DNA from: Acinetobacter lwoffii
Lineage (GTDB): Bacteria; Pseudomonadota; Gammaproteobacteria; Pseudomonadales; Moraxellaceae
Length of the DNA stretch: 64,000 nt
Reading direction: 5' to 3'
NCBI RefSeq assembly: GCF_002321025.1
Contig: NZ_DCLL01000032.1
Span: 18,365 to 82,364 of the forward strand
This document shows positions 1-8,003 of the stretch, in pieces. How positions within the stretch are numbered: position 1 is the stretch's first letter; each line of letters begins with the position of its first letter. Under the pieces are notes generated by a model. That model was not told the origin of the DNA, did no database searches, and worked only from the letters and a program-made list of their open reading frames with translations. The position numbers and the translations under genes are program-made.

Positions 1-1478
1 GCAACATCACCCAGATGCATTATGCCAAGCAAGGCATTATCACACCGGAAATGGAATACATTGCCATTCGTGAAAACCTACGTCAACTCGATGGTGTCGA
101 TATGCGCCAGCATCCGGGCCAGAATTTTGGTGCAAAAAACCTGACTGAAATTACGCCAGAATTTGTGCGTCAGGAAGTCGCCGCCGGCCGCGCGATTATT
201 CCGGCCAATATCAATCATCCGGAACTGGAACCGATGATCATCGGGCGTAATTTTTTGGTCAAAATCAATGCCAATATTGGTAATTCTGCACTCGGTTCAA
301 GTATCGAAGAAGAAGTCTCGAAAATGACCTGGGCGACACGTTGGGGCGCAGATACGATTATGGACCTCTCGACCGGCCAGAATATTCATGAAACCCGTGA
401 ATGGATTATCCGCAACTCTCCTGTACCAATTGGAACCGTACCGATCTATCAGGCACTGGAAAAAGTCAATGGTGTGGCCGAAGACCTGACCTGGGAGATC
501 TTTAAAGACACCCTGATTGAACAGGCTGAACAAGGTGTGGACTATTTCACCATTCATGCCGGCGTGCTTTTAAGATATGTACCGCTGACTGCCAACCGTT
601 TGACCGGTATCGTATCGCGTGGCGGTTCGATCATGGCGCAGTGGTGTCTGGCACATCATCAGGAAAACTTCTTGTATACCCATTTCGATGAAATCTGCGA
701 GATCATGAAAGCTTATGACGTATCGTTTAGTCTCGGCGATGGCCTACGTCCGGGCTGTGTGCAGGATGCCAATGACGAAGCGCAATTTGCCGAACTTCGA
801 ACTTTGGGCGAACTGACCCACCGTGCCTGGGAGCATGATGTTCAGGTGATGATTGAAGGCCCGGGCCATGTCCCGATGCATATGATCAAGGAAAATATGG
901 ATCTGCAACTGGAAGTCTGTAAAGAAGCACCCTTTTATACCTTGGGGCCACTCACCACCGATATCGCACCGGGTTATGACCATATTACTTCGGCAATAGG
1001 AGCCGCGATGATTGGCTGGTACGGCACCGCAATGCTGTGTTATGTGACGCCGAAAGAGCATCTCGGTTTACCCAATAAAAAGGATGTCAAAGACGGCATT
1101 ATTACCTACAAGATTGCCGCACATGCAGCCGATCTGGCCAAAGGTCATCCGGGTGCGCAAGCCCGGGATAATGCCCTGTCCAAGGCGCGTTTTGAGTTCC
1201 GCTGGGAAGACCAGTTTAACTTGAGTCTGGATCCGGACACGGCGCGCAGCATGCATGATGAAACCATGCCGAAAGCCGCGCATAAATCCGCGCACTTTTG
1301 TTCCATGTGCGGACCAAAGTTCTGTTCAATGAAGATTAGCCAGAATGTTCGTGATTATGCCAGTCAACAGGCCAATCCTGATCAGCCGGCAAGCTCTCAG
1401 GCCGAAATTGAAGCCGGCATGAATCAGATGAAAGCCAGCTTCCACAACTCTGGTCAAAATTTATACCACAAACTATAA
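1..1478 (+). CDS. thiC: Phosphomethylpyrimidine synthase ThiC (5' end outside window)
   Basis: ThiC is the radical-SAM enzyme that converts aminoimidazole ribotide to hydroxymethylpyrimidine phosphate in thiamine synthesis. The reading frame is open from the first bases of the window, before the first visible ATG at 15, so this is the C-terminal part (about 490 residues; the family is usually above 600). The C-terminus carries the ThiC cluster motif CSMCGPKFC (CxxCxxxxC), which binds the 4Fe-4S cluster. The conserved GPGHVPMH segment lies in the middle. The promoter and any TPP riboswitch would lie left of the window. The identification is secure; only the start is missing. Confidence 0.97.
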   Translation, partial: NITQMHYAKQGIITPEMEYIAIRENLRQLDGVDMRQHPGQNFGAKNLTEITPEFVRQEVAAGRAIIPANINHPELEPMIIGRNFLVKINANIGNSALGSSIEEEVSKMTWATRWGADTIMDLSTGQNIHETREWIIRNSPVPIGTVPIYQALEKVNGVAEDLTWEIFKDTLIEQAEQGVDYFTIHAGVLLRYVPLTANRLTGIVSRGGSIMAQWCLAHHQENFLYTHFDEICEIMKAYDVSFSLGDGLRPGCVQDANDEAQFAELRTLGELTHRAWEHDVQVMIEGPGHVPMHMIKENMDLQLEVCKEAPFYTLGPLTTDIAPGYDHITSAIGAAMIGWYGTAMLCYVTPKEHLGLPNKKDVKDGIITYKIAAHAADLAKGHPGAQARDNALSKARFEFRWEDQFNLSLDPDTARSMHDETMPKAAHKSAHFCSMCGPKFCSMKISQNVRDYASQQANPDQPASSQAEIEAGMNQMKASFHNSGQNLYHKL

Positions 1479-1511
1479 AACTGTAAAAAAAACAGTTGTC
1501 TTCAAAAAAAA

Positions 1512-1551
1512 CTCAGATAGGATGAAAATAAATCAATTCATTCTATCTGAG
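1512..1551 (+). promoter_or_regulatory. Inverted repeat before nudF start
   Basis: A perfect 9-bp inverted repeat (CTCAGATAG at 1512-1520, CTATCTGAG at 1543-1551) extends by one G-U and one A-U pair around an 18-nt loop. It ends 3 nt before the ATG at 1555 and spans the alternative ATG at 1522. No U-run follows, so it is not a classical terminator for thiC. It may be an mRNA hairpin controlling nudF translation or an operator; this is inference. Confidence 0.45.
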
Positions 1552-1554
1552 CAT

Positions 1555-2190
1555 ATGAATATTATTAAACAGGCCTCTTATAATAAAAAAGACTTTAGCG
1601 TAGAGGCACGTGAGTTCTTGTACCAGGGATTTATTCAGGTAGAAAAAGTCAGCCTGAAACATCGTTTATTTAATCAGGAAAGCTCAACCCCTATTTTGCA
1701 ACGTGAGCTGATTCATCGGCCAGAAGCAGCGGGTGTGCTGATGTACAATCATCAACAGCAGAAATTCGGCCTGATCGAACAGTTCCGGATTGGCGGACTG
1801 GATGATATCGACTCTCCTTGGCAACTCGAAGTAATTGCTGGCGTTCTGGATGGCGATGAAGCGCCTGAAACATGCATCCGTCGCGAAGCACTCGAAGAAT
1901 CAGGCTGTACCCTGGATGAGCTGCAGCACATTTTCAGCTTCTATCCGTCCGCCGGGGCATGTTCCGAATTATTTCATTTATATGTGGCGCAGACCGAATT
2001 GCCTGAACAGGGCGGTATTTTTGGCATGCCGGATGAAGGTGAAAATATCCAGCTGCATATTCTGGATTATGCTGATATTCCGTCCTTGCTCACGAATGGT
2101 CGCTTAAGAAATGCACCTGTCATTATGGCCTTGCAATGGTTGCAACAACATATTCATACTGCAGGAATATGTCTAAGGGGAAAGACATGA
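1555..2190 (+). CDS. nudF: ADP-ribose pyrophosphatase, Nudix family (NudF type)
   Basis: Predicted Nudix hydrolase that cleaves ADP-ribose to AMP and ribose 5-phosphate. The Nudix box (GX5EX7REUXEEXGU) is visible around GVLDGDE...RREALEESG, and the flanking sequence resembles E. coli NudF (209 aa) along its length. Starting at ATG 1555 gives 211 aa and matches the family. An upstream in-frame ATG at 1522 would add 11 residues and lies inside an inverted repeat, so it is less likely. The gene overlaps cpdA by 4 bases (ATGA), implying translational coupling. Confidence 0.9.
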   Translation: MNIIKQASYNKKDFSVEAREFLYQGFIQVEKVSLKHRLFNQESSTPILQRELIHRPEAAGVLMYNHQQQKFGLIEQFRIGGLDDIDSPWQLEVIAGVLDGDEAPETCIRREALEESGCTLDELQHIFSFYPSAGACSELFHLYVAQTELPEQGGIFGMPDEGENIQLHILDYADIPSLLTNGRLRNAPVIMALQWLQQHIHTAGICLRGKT

Positions 2191-2999
2191 GTTTTCAGCA
2201 GTCAAGCATAAACACACAGCCAGATTGGACCATTATCCAGATTTCTGATACCCATTTGATGGATCGGGAAGAGCTGGAATTTGCCCGGATGAATCCCGAG
2301 CAGAGTTTTCACGAGGTGATGCAGCAGATCCAACAGCGCTTTCCCCAAATGGATGCACTGATTCATACCGGTGATCTGGCACAGGTGCCGGTCGAGCAGA
2401 CTTATCAACGCTATTTAGCATTTGTCCAGTCTTTAAACGTGCCGTATTATCAGATTCCAGGTAACCATGACGATTCTCGGGTGTTCCCTTTTTACCAGCA
2501 TGCGAATCAGGTACATGCCATTCATTTTGGCACCTGGACCATGATCCTGTTAAATAGTGCCGTTCAAGGCAAGATCGATGGCTGGGTGGAACAAGCTCAA
2601 CTCGATCAATTGGACCAATTATTGCTTGAATTTAAGCATCAGCATGTCATTGTCGCTTGCCATCATCATCCTTTTGCGATGAAATCGCACTGGATTGATC
2701 AGCACCGGCTGAAAAATGCTGAAGATTTGAAAGATGTACTGGCTCGGCATCATAATATCAAGCTGGTTCTGTTTGGTCATGTGCATCAGGATTCCTGCAA
2801 CGAATGGCATGGCATCTACTTTTTATCCACGCCATCGACCAGTGTGCAGTTTAAACCTAAAAGTGAAGATTTCGCGCTAGATCAGGCGGCACCAGGTTAT
2901 CGTGTATTACATTTGCAACAAAATGGTGAGTTTGATACCTATATTGAACGGGTGGCATTGAGCCAGCAAAATATTAATACCGAAATTTCAGGTTATTAA
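2187..2999 (+). CDS. cpdA: 3',5'-cyclic-AMP phosphodiesterase CpdA
   Basis: Class III cyclic nucleotide phosphodiesterase of the calcineurin-like metallophosphoesterase fold, which would hydrolyse cAMP to AMP and so tune CRP/Vfr-type signalling. The metal-binding blocks are present in order: ISDTHL near the N-terminus, HTGDLAQ, GNHDD, CHHHPF and GHVHQD. The start at 2187 (270 aa) is chosen because it has an AAGGGG ribosome-binding site at 2175-2180 and overlaps the nudF stop as ATGA. The longer in-frame ORF from 2136 lies inside nudF. Pairing of nudF and cpdA is common in gammaproteobacteria. Confidence 0.93.
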   Translation: MSFQQSSINTQPDWTIIQISDTHLMDREELEFARMNPEQSFHEVMQQIQQRFPQMDALIHTGDLAQVPVEQTYQRYLAFVQSLNVPYYQIPGNHDDSRVFPFYQHANQVHAIHFGTWTMILLNSAVQGKIDGWVEQAQLDQLDQLLLEFKHQHVIVACHHHPFAMKSHWIDQHRLKNAEDLKDVLARHHNIKLVLFGHVHQDSCNEWHGIYFLSTPSTSVQFKPKSEDFALDQAAPGYRVLHLQQNGEFDTYIERVALSQQNINTEISGY

Positions 3000-3209
3000 C
3001 TTTTCAATTTGTTTTTTTTGCATTACTTTATTGCAACCAAAGGAAATGTGATATGCATAGTCCAGACATCAAAGACTATCAATAAGCATAAAAAGTCTAT
3101 ATGATGACGGCCCCCATAGGAGGATAATCTTTCTACAGGGTGGATAAAAAACTGCATATCACCATATTTTTTGCGTAGCAATCATACGCATAGATGAGGA
3201 ATGCCCTAA

Positions 3210-3737
3210 ATGGCGAATGACAACCAAAATCAAGTCTTAGACAATCAAACTGATGTTGTAGAAGAGAAAGCTGCAAAGCGCGTACGCAAATCTAAGCCTA
3301 AAACGACTGACGGTGGTTCTACTGCTAGCTTATTTGGTATTGAACCTTATCAACCTAAAAAAAATGAAGAATACATGTCTGAAGGTCAGCTTCAGCATTT
3401 CCGCCAAATCTTGCTGGCTTGGAAAGCTGAGTTGATGTCAGAAGTGGATCGTACCCTGAATACGATGCAAGACGAAAATACTGCTCTTCCAGATGTGAAT
3501 GACCGTGCGACTCAGGAAGAAGAGTTTGCGATTGAGTTACGTACCCGTGACCGTGAACGTAAACTGATTCGTAAAATCGAACAGTCGATCGAAGCAATCC
3601 AGAATGATGACTATGGTTTCTGTGAAACTTGTGGTATCGAGATTGGCTTGCGTCGTTTAGAAGCACGTCCAACGGCTACTTTATGTATTGACTGCAAAAC
3701 CCTTGCAGAGATCAAAGAGAAGCAAAATAACGGTTAA
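3210..3737 (+). CDS. dksA: RNA polymerase-binding transcription factor DksA
   Basis: DksA binds the secondary channel of RNA polymerase and works with ppGpp in the stringent response. The coiled-coil tip residues D95, D98 and A100 (PDVNDRA) and the C4 zinc finger (C138, C141, C159, C162) are intact. The protein is 175 aa against 151 in E. coli; the extra length is a lysine-rich N-terminal extension. The 210-bp leader upstream (3000-3209) is AT-rich and holds only a 10-codon ORF at 3053. gluQ follows after 2 bases, the dksA-gluQ order known from many gammaproteobacteria. Confidence 0.97.
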   Translation: MANDNQNQVLDNQTDVVEEKAAKRVRKSKPKTTDGGSTASLFGIEPYQPKKNEEYMSEGQLQHFRQILLAWKAELMSEVDRTLNTMQDENTALPDVNDRATQEEEFAIELRTRDRERKLIRKIEQSIEAIQNDDYGFCETCGIEIGLRRLEARPTATLCIDCKTLAEIKEKQNNG

Positions 3738-3739
3738 GC

Positions 3740-4660
3740 ATGTCGTTAAGTAATCCCTCCCTGCCCCTCCCTTTAATAAAGGGAGGGAAAGCTGAAGTGA
3801 ATTACGTGGGTCGGTTCGCGCCATCGCCAACCGGCCCTTTGCATTTTGGCTCCCTCATTACCGCAGTTGCCAGTTACTGCGATGCCAAAGCCAATCAAGG
3901 CACATGGCTGGTCCGGATTGAAGACACCGATATTCCCCGCATTTATCCCGGCAGCGAAGAGCATATCCTGCGTGCCATGGATGCCTTTCAGCTTGAACCT
4001 GATGCCGAAATCATTTTCCAGAAAGACCGTTTAGATATTTACGAAGACGTCATCCAGCAATTACGTCAGCAAGACCTAGTCTATGCCTGTCAATGTACCC
4101 GTAAAATGCTCGGTTCCAACCATATCTATCAGGATACCTGCCGCAACTTGGGTCTGGCTTTTGAGCATCAGGCCATCCGTTTAAAAGTTGAAGATGTTGA
4201 AATCTGTTTTGAAGACCGGCTGCAAGGTCAGCACTGTTCAGAACTGAAAAAAGATCTGGGCGATTTTGTCTTAAAACGTCGTGACGGCATTATGAATTAC
4301 CAGCTGGCTGTAGTAGTCGATGACTATCTGCAAGGTATGACTCATGCGGTACGTGGGGCTGATCTTTTAGATAATACCGAACGACAAATCTATTTGGGAC
4401 AGTTACTCGGTTATCCGCAGCTGAGCTATATGCATCTGCCGCTGGCAATGAATGATCAGGGACAAAAACTGTCGAAACAAAATCTGGCCCAAGCACTGGA
4501 TTTAACTCAGGCACCCCAATTATTAAAACAGGCACTTCAGGCTTTGCATCAGGCTGAAGTTGATTTGGACACTCCCGATCGGATGCTGCAACAGGCGGTA
4601 GTACAATGGGACATTGAGCGGATTCCACATACAACTGAGCTACAAGGTCACTATTTATAA
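3740..4660 (+). CDS. gluQ: Glutamyl-Q tRNA(Asp) synthetase GluQ
   Basis: A tRNA-synthetase-like enzyme that attaches glutamate to queuosine at the wobble base of tRNA(Asp). Visible are the class I signature (RFAPSPTGPLHFGSL), a zinc-binding Cys cluster (YACQCTRK, then a later DTC) and the KLSKQ form of the KMSKS loop. The ATG at 3740 gives 306 aa. An in-frame GTG at 3797 gives 287 aa, begins just before the conserved core and is preceded at 9 nt by a strong GGGAGG. The first 19 codons are encoded by a palindromic repeat and look non-conserved (SNPSLPLPLIKGGKAE), so GTG 3797 may be the ancestral start. Confidence 0.93.
   Translation: MSLSNPSLPLPLIKGGKAEVNYVGRFAPSPTGPLHFGSLITAVASYCDAKANQGTWLVRIEDTDIPRIYPGSEEHILRAMDAFQLEPDAEIIFQKDRLDIYEDVIQQLRQQDLVYACQCTRKMLGSNHIYQDTCRNLGLAFEHQAIRLKVEDVEICFEDRLQGQHCSELKKDLGDFVLKRRDGIMNYQLAVVVDDYLQGMTHAVRGADLLDNTERQIYLGQLLGYPQLSYMHLPLAMNDQGQKLSKQNLAQALDLTQAPQLLKQALQALHQAEVDLDTPDRMLQQAVVQWDIERIPHTTELQGHYL
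3765..3787. repeat. CCCTCCC/GGGAGGG palindrome overlapping gluQ 5' end
   Basis: An 11-bp perfect inverted repeat (3765-3775 and 3777-3787) is separated by a single base. Upstream at 3756-3762 there is a further CCCTCCC-like stretch. It has the look of a REP-like intergenic palindrome. Its right arm provides the purine-rich GGGAGGG in front of the GTG at 3797, and the left arm could pair with it and hide it in the mRNA. Whether it is a dispersed repeat cannot be judged from one window. Confidence 0.6.
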
Positions 4661-4717
4661 AAACAGCTTTTCACTTAAGCTAGACTTCTACAATGAAAAA
4701 TAGATAGGAAGAAGAGT

Positions 4718-4978
4718 ATGTTTTTTATTTTTGGCGTCGGCCCTAAAACCAAAACCATTGAGAAAAGCCAGTTTCTGTGTCCGGTCTGCCGTACTCATTC
4801 GGGCTATGAGCTAAAACAGCAGCGTAATTATTTTTCTTTATTTTTTATACCCTTGATTCCACTTTCCAAGCCTAAATCTGCTTTTGTGACCTGTTCCAAT
4901 TGTGGAACCGCAATGCCGAGCACAGTACTGGACCATGCTCAGCCAGAGCCAGGACGAAACTCCAATCTAGAAGCTTGA
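4718..4978 (+). CDS. Small zinc-ribbon protein
   Basis: An 86-aa protein of unknown function. Two Cys pairs (C21-PV-C24 and C59-SN-C62) separated by a hydrophobic segment (residues about 40-50, LFFIPLIPLS) form a typical four-Cys zinc ribbon, similar to small zinc-ribbon families (zinc_ribbon_15-like). The start has a clear AGGAAGAAGAG just upstream. Its last 12 bases overlap the 3' end of ftsW on the opposite strand. It could bind nucleic acid or a protein partner; nothing in the sequence decides. Confidence 0.75.
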   Translation: MFFIFGVGPKTKTIEKSQFLCPVCRTHSGYELKQQRNYFSLFFIPLIPLSKPKSAFVTCSNCGTAMPSTVLDHAQPEPGRNSNLEA

Positions 4979-6163
4979 TTCTTCGCGGCTTGGATTGACC
5001 TGACGCGTGGTCGAATCAATTTTCAGAATCAGACTGATCATGACCGCACAGATAATCAGGGATGAACCGCCATAACTAATAAATGGCAAGGTCAAACCCT
5101 TGGTCGGCAACATGCCCATATTCATACCGGCATTCACCAGAATCTGTAACAGGAAAATGATACTGATGCCATAAGCCAGATAGCCGGCACGCAAATATTG
5201 ATGCTGCAAGGCGCGGTGTCCAATGCGGATACAGCAAACCAGCATGGTGAAGGACAAGATCAGGATGGTTGAAATGCCTAAAAAGCCAAATTCTTCACCC
5301 AAAATTGCCAGCATGAAATCGGTATGCGCCTCAGGCAAATAAGACATTTTCTGGATACTATGCCCCAAGCCTACCCCTGCCCATTCCCCACGGCCAAAGG
5401 CCATAAGGGCATTAGAGAGCTGATAACCGGTGCCTAAGGGATCTTCCCAAGGATTCGAAAAAGACAGCAGACGTTGCAGACGATACGGTTCCAACAGAAT
5501 CGCGGCAGCAAATGCGCCGACCAAGGTCATAAAAGCCACACCGAACTGAATCCACGGCGCACCCGCCAGAAAGAACACGCCAAGCATGGTTAAGGTAATT
5601 ACCACGGTTGCACCCAAGTCAGGCTCGAGAATAATCAAACCGACGGTAGCACCCATGATGGCACTTAAACGGACCAGACCCTTGATATTATTCCGTACTT
5701 CTTCCGCACGGCGCACCACGTAGTCTGCAGTAAAAATTGCCATCATCACTTTGGCGACTTCCGAAGCCTGTAAGGTAAAGCCTGCGATCCGAATCCAGCG
5801 TTTGGAACCATTGACTTCCGTCCCGACAAATAGCACGGCCACCAAAAGTACGATGGTAATAATCCACAAAAAGAAAGTGTTATTAAACCAGACTTTTAAG
5901 GGGATTTTATAAGCCAGAAAAGCTGCTACGGCAGCGACAAAAATCGAAATCCCATGTCGGCTAATATAGTGAAACGGATTTTCATGCATACGTTCTGCAT
6001 AGGGCATCGAGGCCGATGCCACCATGATCGAACCAATGCAGAGCAAAGCCAACACACAGAAAATCAATACATTCCGTGGATTCACTTCAGCAGGTATTCT
6101 AGGTATCCACTGCGTATAAAATTGATTTAATTTATTGATCGTAGTCTGAGCAAACCCAGCCAT
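4967..6163 (-). CDS. ftsW: Peptidoglycan glycosyltransferase FtsW
   Basis: A SEDS-family polytopic membrane enzyme (398 aa, about ten membrane helices) that polymerises lipid II at the division septum with its partner FtsI. The conserved SEDS loop PEAHTDFMLAILGEE, including the Asp essential in this family, is present, as are the NPW-DPLGTGYQ and FISYGGSS blocks. It lies 20 bases after murD and so belongs to a remnant of the dcw gene cluster. The C-terminus overlaps the convergent zinc-ribbon gene by 12 bases. The ATG at 6163 gives a short cytoplasmic N-terminus and is plausible. Confidence 0.95.
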   Translation of the reverse strand: MAGFAQTTINKLNQFYTQWIPRIPAEVNPRNVLIFCVLALLCIGSIMVASASMPYAERMHENPFHYISRHGISIFVAAVAAFLAYKIPLKVWFNNTFFLWIITIVLLVAVLFVGTEVNGSKRWIRIAGFTLQASEVAKVMMAIFTADYVVRRAEEVRNNIKGLVRLSAIMGATVGLIILEPDLGATVVITLTMLGVFFLAGAPWIQFGVAFMTLVGAFAAAILLEPYRLQRLLSFSNPWEDPLGTGYQLSNALMAFGRGEWAGVGLGHSIQKMSYLPEAHTDFMLAILGEEFGFLGISTILILSFTMLVCCIRIGHRALQHQYLRAGYLAYGISIIFLLQILVNAGMNMGMLPTKGLTLPFISYGGSSLIICAVMISLILKIDSTTRQVNPSREESSF

Positions 6164-6183
6164 ATCACGAATCCTTGTTATTC

Positions 6184-7530
6184 TTAATTGAGTTCATTCA
6201 CATACGCAACAAACTTGCGACCACGCTCAGGATAACCCGAGAACATATCAAAACTTGCGCATGCAGGAGACAATAGCACGACATCATGTGCCTGAGTGTG
6301 CTTTTGGCAGATTTCTACTGCCTGCTGCAAGCTGTCCGCATGAATCAGTTCAGTCGTACCCGCAATCGCTGCTTCAATGACGGGACGATCTTCACCGATT
6401 AATACCGCTACTTTGGCATATTTGCTTAATGATTCACGCAAGGCTTTAAAGTCCTGCCCTTTGCCCTGACCACCGAGAATAATCGCGACTTTACCGCCTT
6501 GGGCTTCAATGGCCATGCCGAGACCGTCCAGTGCTGCCAAGGTTGCACCGATGTTGGTGCCTTTGGAGTCGTTATAATAACGTACGCCCTGCACTGCTTT
6601 GACAAATTCGCAGCGATGTTCCAGACCTTTGAAAGTTTTTAAAGTGTTTAGCATGCTGTCCAATGGCAAACCAATCGCTTCACCGAGTGCCAGACAAGCC
6701 AGGGCATTGGCAACATTATGCGTGCCCTGCATATACATCTCGGTACTTTTTAACAGACGTTCACGACCACGCGCCAACCAGATGCCACCATCGGTATCTT
6801 TAAGGATCCCGTACTGGTTCATATCGGGTGCATTCAGGCCAAAACTTTGCATCGGCGTCACATCTGGCACCAAAGGACGGGTCAAAGAATCATCCCGGTT
6901 ATACACCACTTTTTTCACACCCTGAAAAATCCGGTGCTTGGCGGTGTGATAGCCCATCATATCGCCATGCCGATCCAGATGATCTTCACTCATGTTCAGT
7001 ACCACCGCCACTTCAGCCGCCAGATTTGAAGTAGTTTCCAGCTGAAAACTGGATAATTCTAAAATATAGAATTCAGGATCATCTTTGGTTAAATCCAGTG
7101 CAGGACGGCCCAGATTGCCACCGACGGCGACTTTTTTGCCAGCATCGGCTGCCATTAAGCCAATCAAAGTGGTCACTGTACTTTTGGCATTGGAACCGGT
7201 AATCGCGACAATGGGCTTATCCGTAGCACGGCGTAAAATCTGGATTTCACTCACCACAGGAATACCCTGCGCCATCGCCGCCTGAATTTCTGGCAATTTT
7301 GGATCCAGTCCCGGACTGATCACGATTTCTTCAGCAGACAGCAACAGCTCGGCATCAAACTGGCCGAAACTGGTCTGGACTTCGGCCGGAATCTGGTCAT
7401 GTCCCGGGGGGGTGGCTCTAGAATCCGTTACTGCAACGCGGTAGCCCTGGTCATGTAAGAAATTGACTGCTGCAACACCTGATATTCCGAGTCCTGCAAC
7501 GACTTTTAACCCACCACGTTGTATTAACAT
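6184..7530 (-). CDS. murD: UDP-N-acetylmuramoyl-L-alanine--D-glutamate ligase MurD
   Basis: A cytoplasmic Mur ligase that adds D-glutamate to UDP-MurNAc-L-Ala. The N-terminal nucleotide-binding motif (GLGISG), the ATP-binding loop ITGSNAKST and the substrate-domain block HRCEFV and YNDSKGTN are all visible. The ATG at 7530 (448 aa) is chosen because it has GGGG 6 nt upstream and starts the conserved core. A GTG at 7578 in the same frame would add 16 unconserved residues. The neighbour downstream is ftsW, giving a two-gene unit for cell wall precursor synthesis and use. Confidence 0.95.
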   Translation of the reverse strand: MLIQRGGLKVVAGLGISGVAAVNFLHDQGYRVAVTDSRATPPGHDQIPAEVQTSFGQFDAELLLSAEEIVISPGLDPKLPEIQAAMAQGIPVVSEIQILRRATDKPIVAITGSNAKSTVTTLIGLMAADAGKKVAVGGNLGRPALDLTKDDPEFYILELSSFQLETTSNLAAEVAVVLNMSEDHLDRHGDMMGYHTAKHRIFQGVKKVVYNRDDSLTRPLVPDVTPMQSFGLNAPDMNQYGILKDTDGGIWLARGRERLLKSTEMYMQGTHNVANALACLALGEAIGLPLDSMLNTLKTFKGLEHRCEFVKAVQGVRYYNDSKGTNIGATLAALDGLGMAIEAQGGKVAIILGGQGKGQDFKALRESLSKYAKVAVLIGEDRPVIEAAIAGTTELIHADSLQQAVEICQKHTQAHDVVLLSPACASFDMFSGYPERGRKFVAYVNELN

Positions 7531-7640
7531 TTTCGCCCCATATTTTGGTCTATTTTGAAACTGACGAAATGGTAGCACTTTGCTGTTTTGAATGCCTTTT
7601 CTGATTGGCTTTTCTGCACATTTTTTTTGTGTCCATGCGT

Positions 7641-7670
7641 AAAAAAACCGTCATGATCATGACGGTTTTT
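7641..7670 (-). terminator. Rho-independent terminator of the feo operon
   Basis: A 28-bp perfect palindrome centred on CATGATCATG lies between feo and murD. Read on the minus strand the hairpin is followed by a run of seven T. It lies just after the Cys-rich gene and before the murD coding region. Confidence 0.85.
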
Positions 7671-7692
7671 GAAATTTGGCCAGAAAAGGAAA

Positions 7693-7944
7693 TTATTTCC
7701 ATTTCACCGCTTGTTGAGCCGGCTTTTCTTCTACACTTTTTTCTGAAACCGGACAGGCACAGTTGCCACCACAGCCTGCTGCCATACCCGGTTGCAGCCA
7801 TTTGGCCAGACGCTGCCAGCCCTTGGCTGCACAGGCATCAGACAGCTTCTGGAAGACTGAGTTAGAGGTGTTCGGAAACACCTTTTTGAATACGACCAGC
7901 ATGCTCCAAAGCACCAGTGCTGTCACAATTAGAATTTCAATCAT
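7693..7944 (-). CDS. Small Cys-rich membrane protein linked to FeoB
   Basis: An 83-aa protein with one N-terminal membrane helix (residues about 3-20), a short amphipathic stretch and a Cys-rich patch (C58, C62, C64 within GCGGNCACP; also C38). It follows feoB by 59 bases in the same direction and ends at the operon terminator. That is the place where other bacteria carry FeoC or FeoB-associated Cys-rich membrane proteins. I infer a helper role in ferrous iron transport, for example metal handling or FeoB complex assembly. It has no winged-helix domain, so it is not FeoC itself. Confidence 0.7.
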   Translation of the reverse strand: MIEILIVTALVLWSMLVVFKKVFPNTSNSVFQKLSDACAAKGWQRLAKWLQPGMAAGCGGNCACPVSEKSVEEKPAQQAVKWK

Positions 7945-8003
7945 CTCAATCTCCCATACATATACAATGCAGCAAATTCAATTTGCCAAGGCCAAGTTGA
8001 GAT

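Noticed and set aside
1479..1497. AACTGT...ACAGTT hairpin after thiC as a terminator
   Set aside because: The stem has only six A/T-rich pairs and no U-run follows, so it cannot be called a terminator.
3053..3085. 10-codon ORF with AAAGGAAA before dksA as a regulatory leader peptide
   Set aside because: Too short and without repeats of a regulatory amino acid or an attenuator hairpin to support a leader role.
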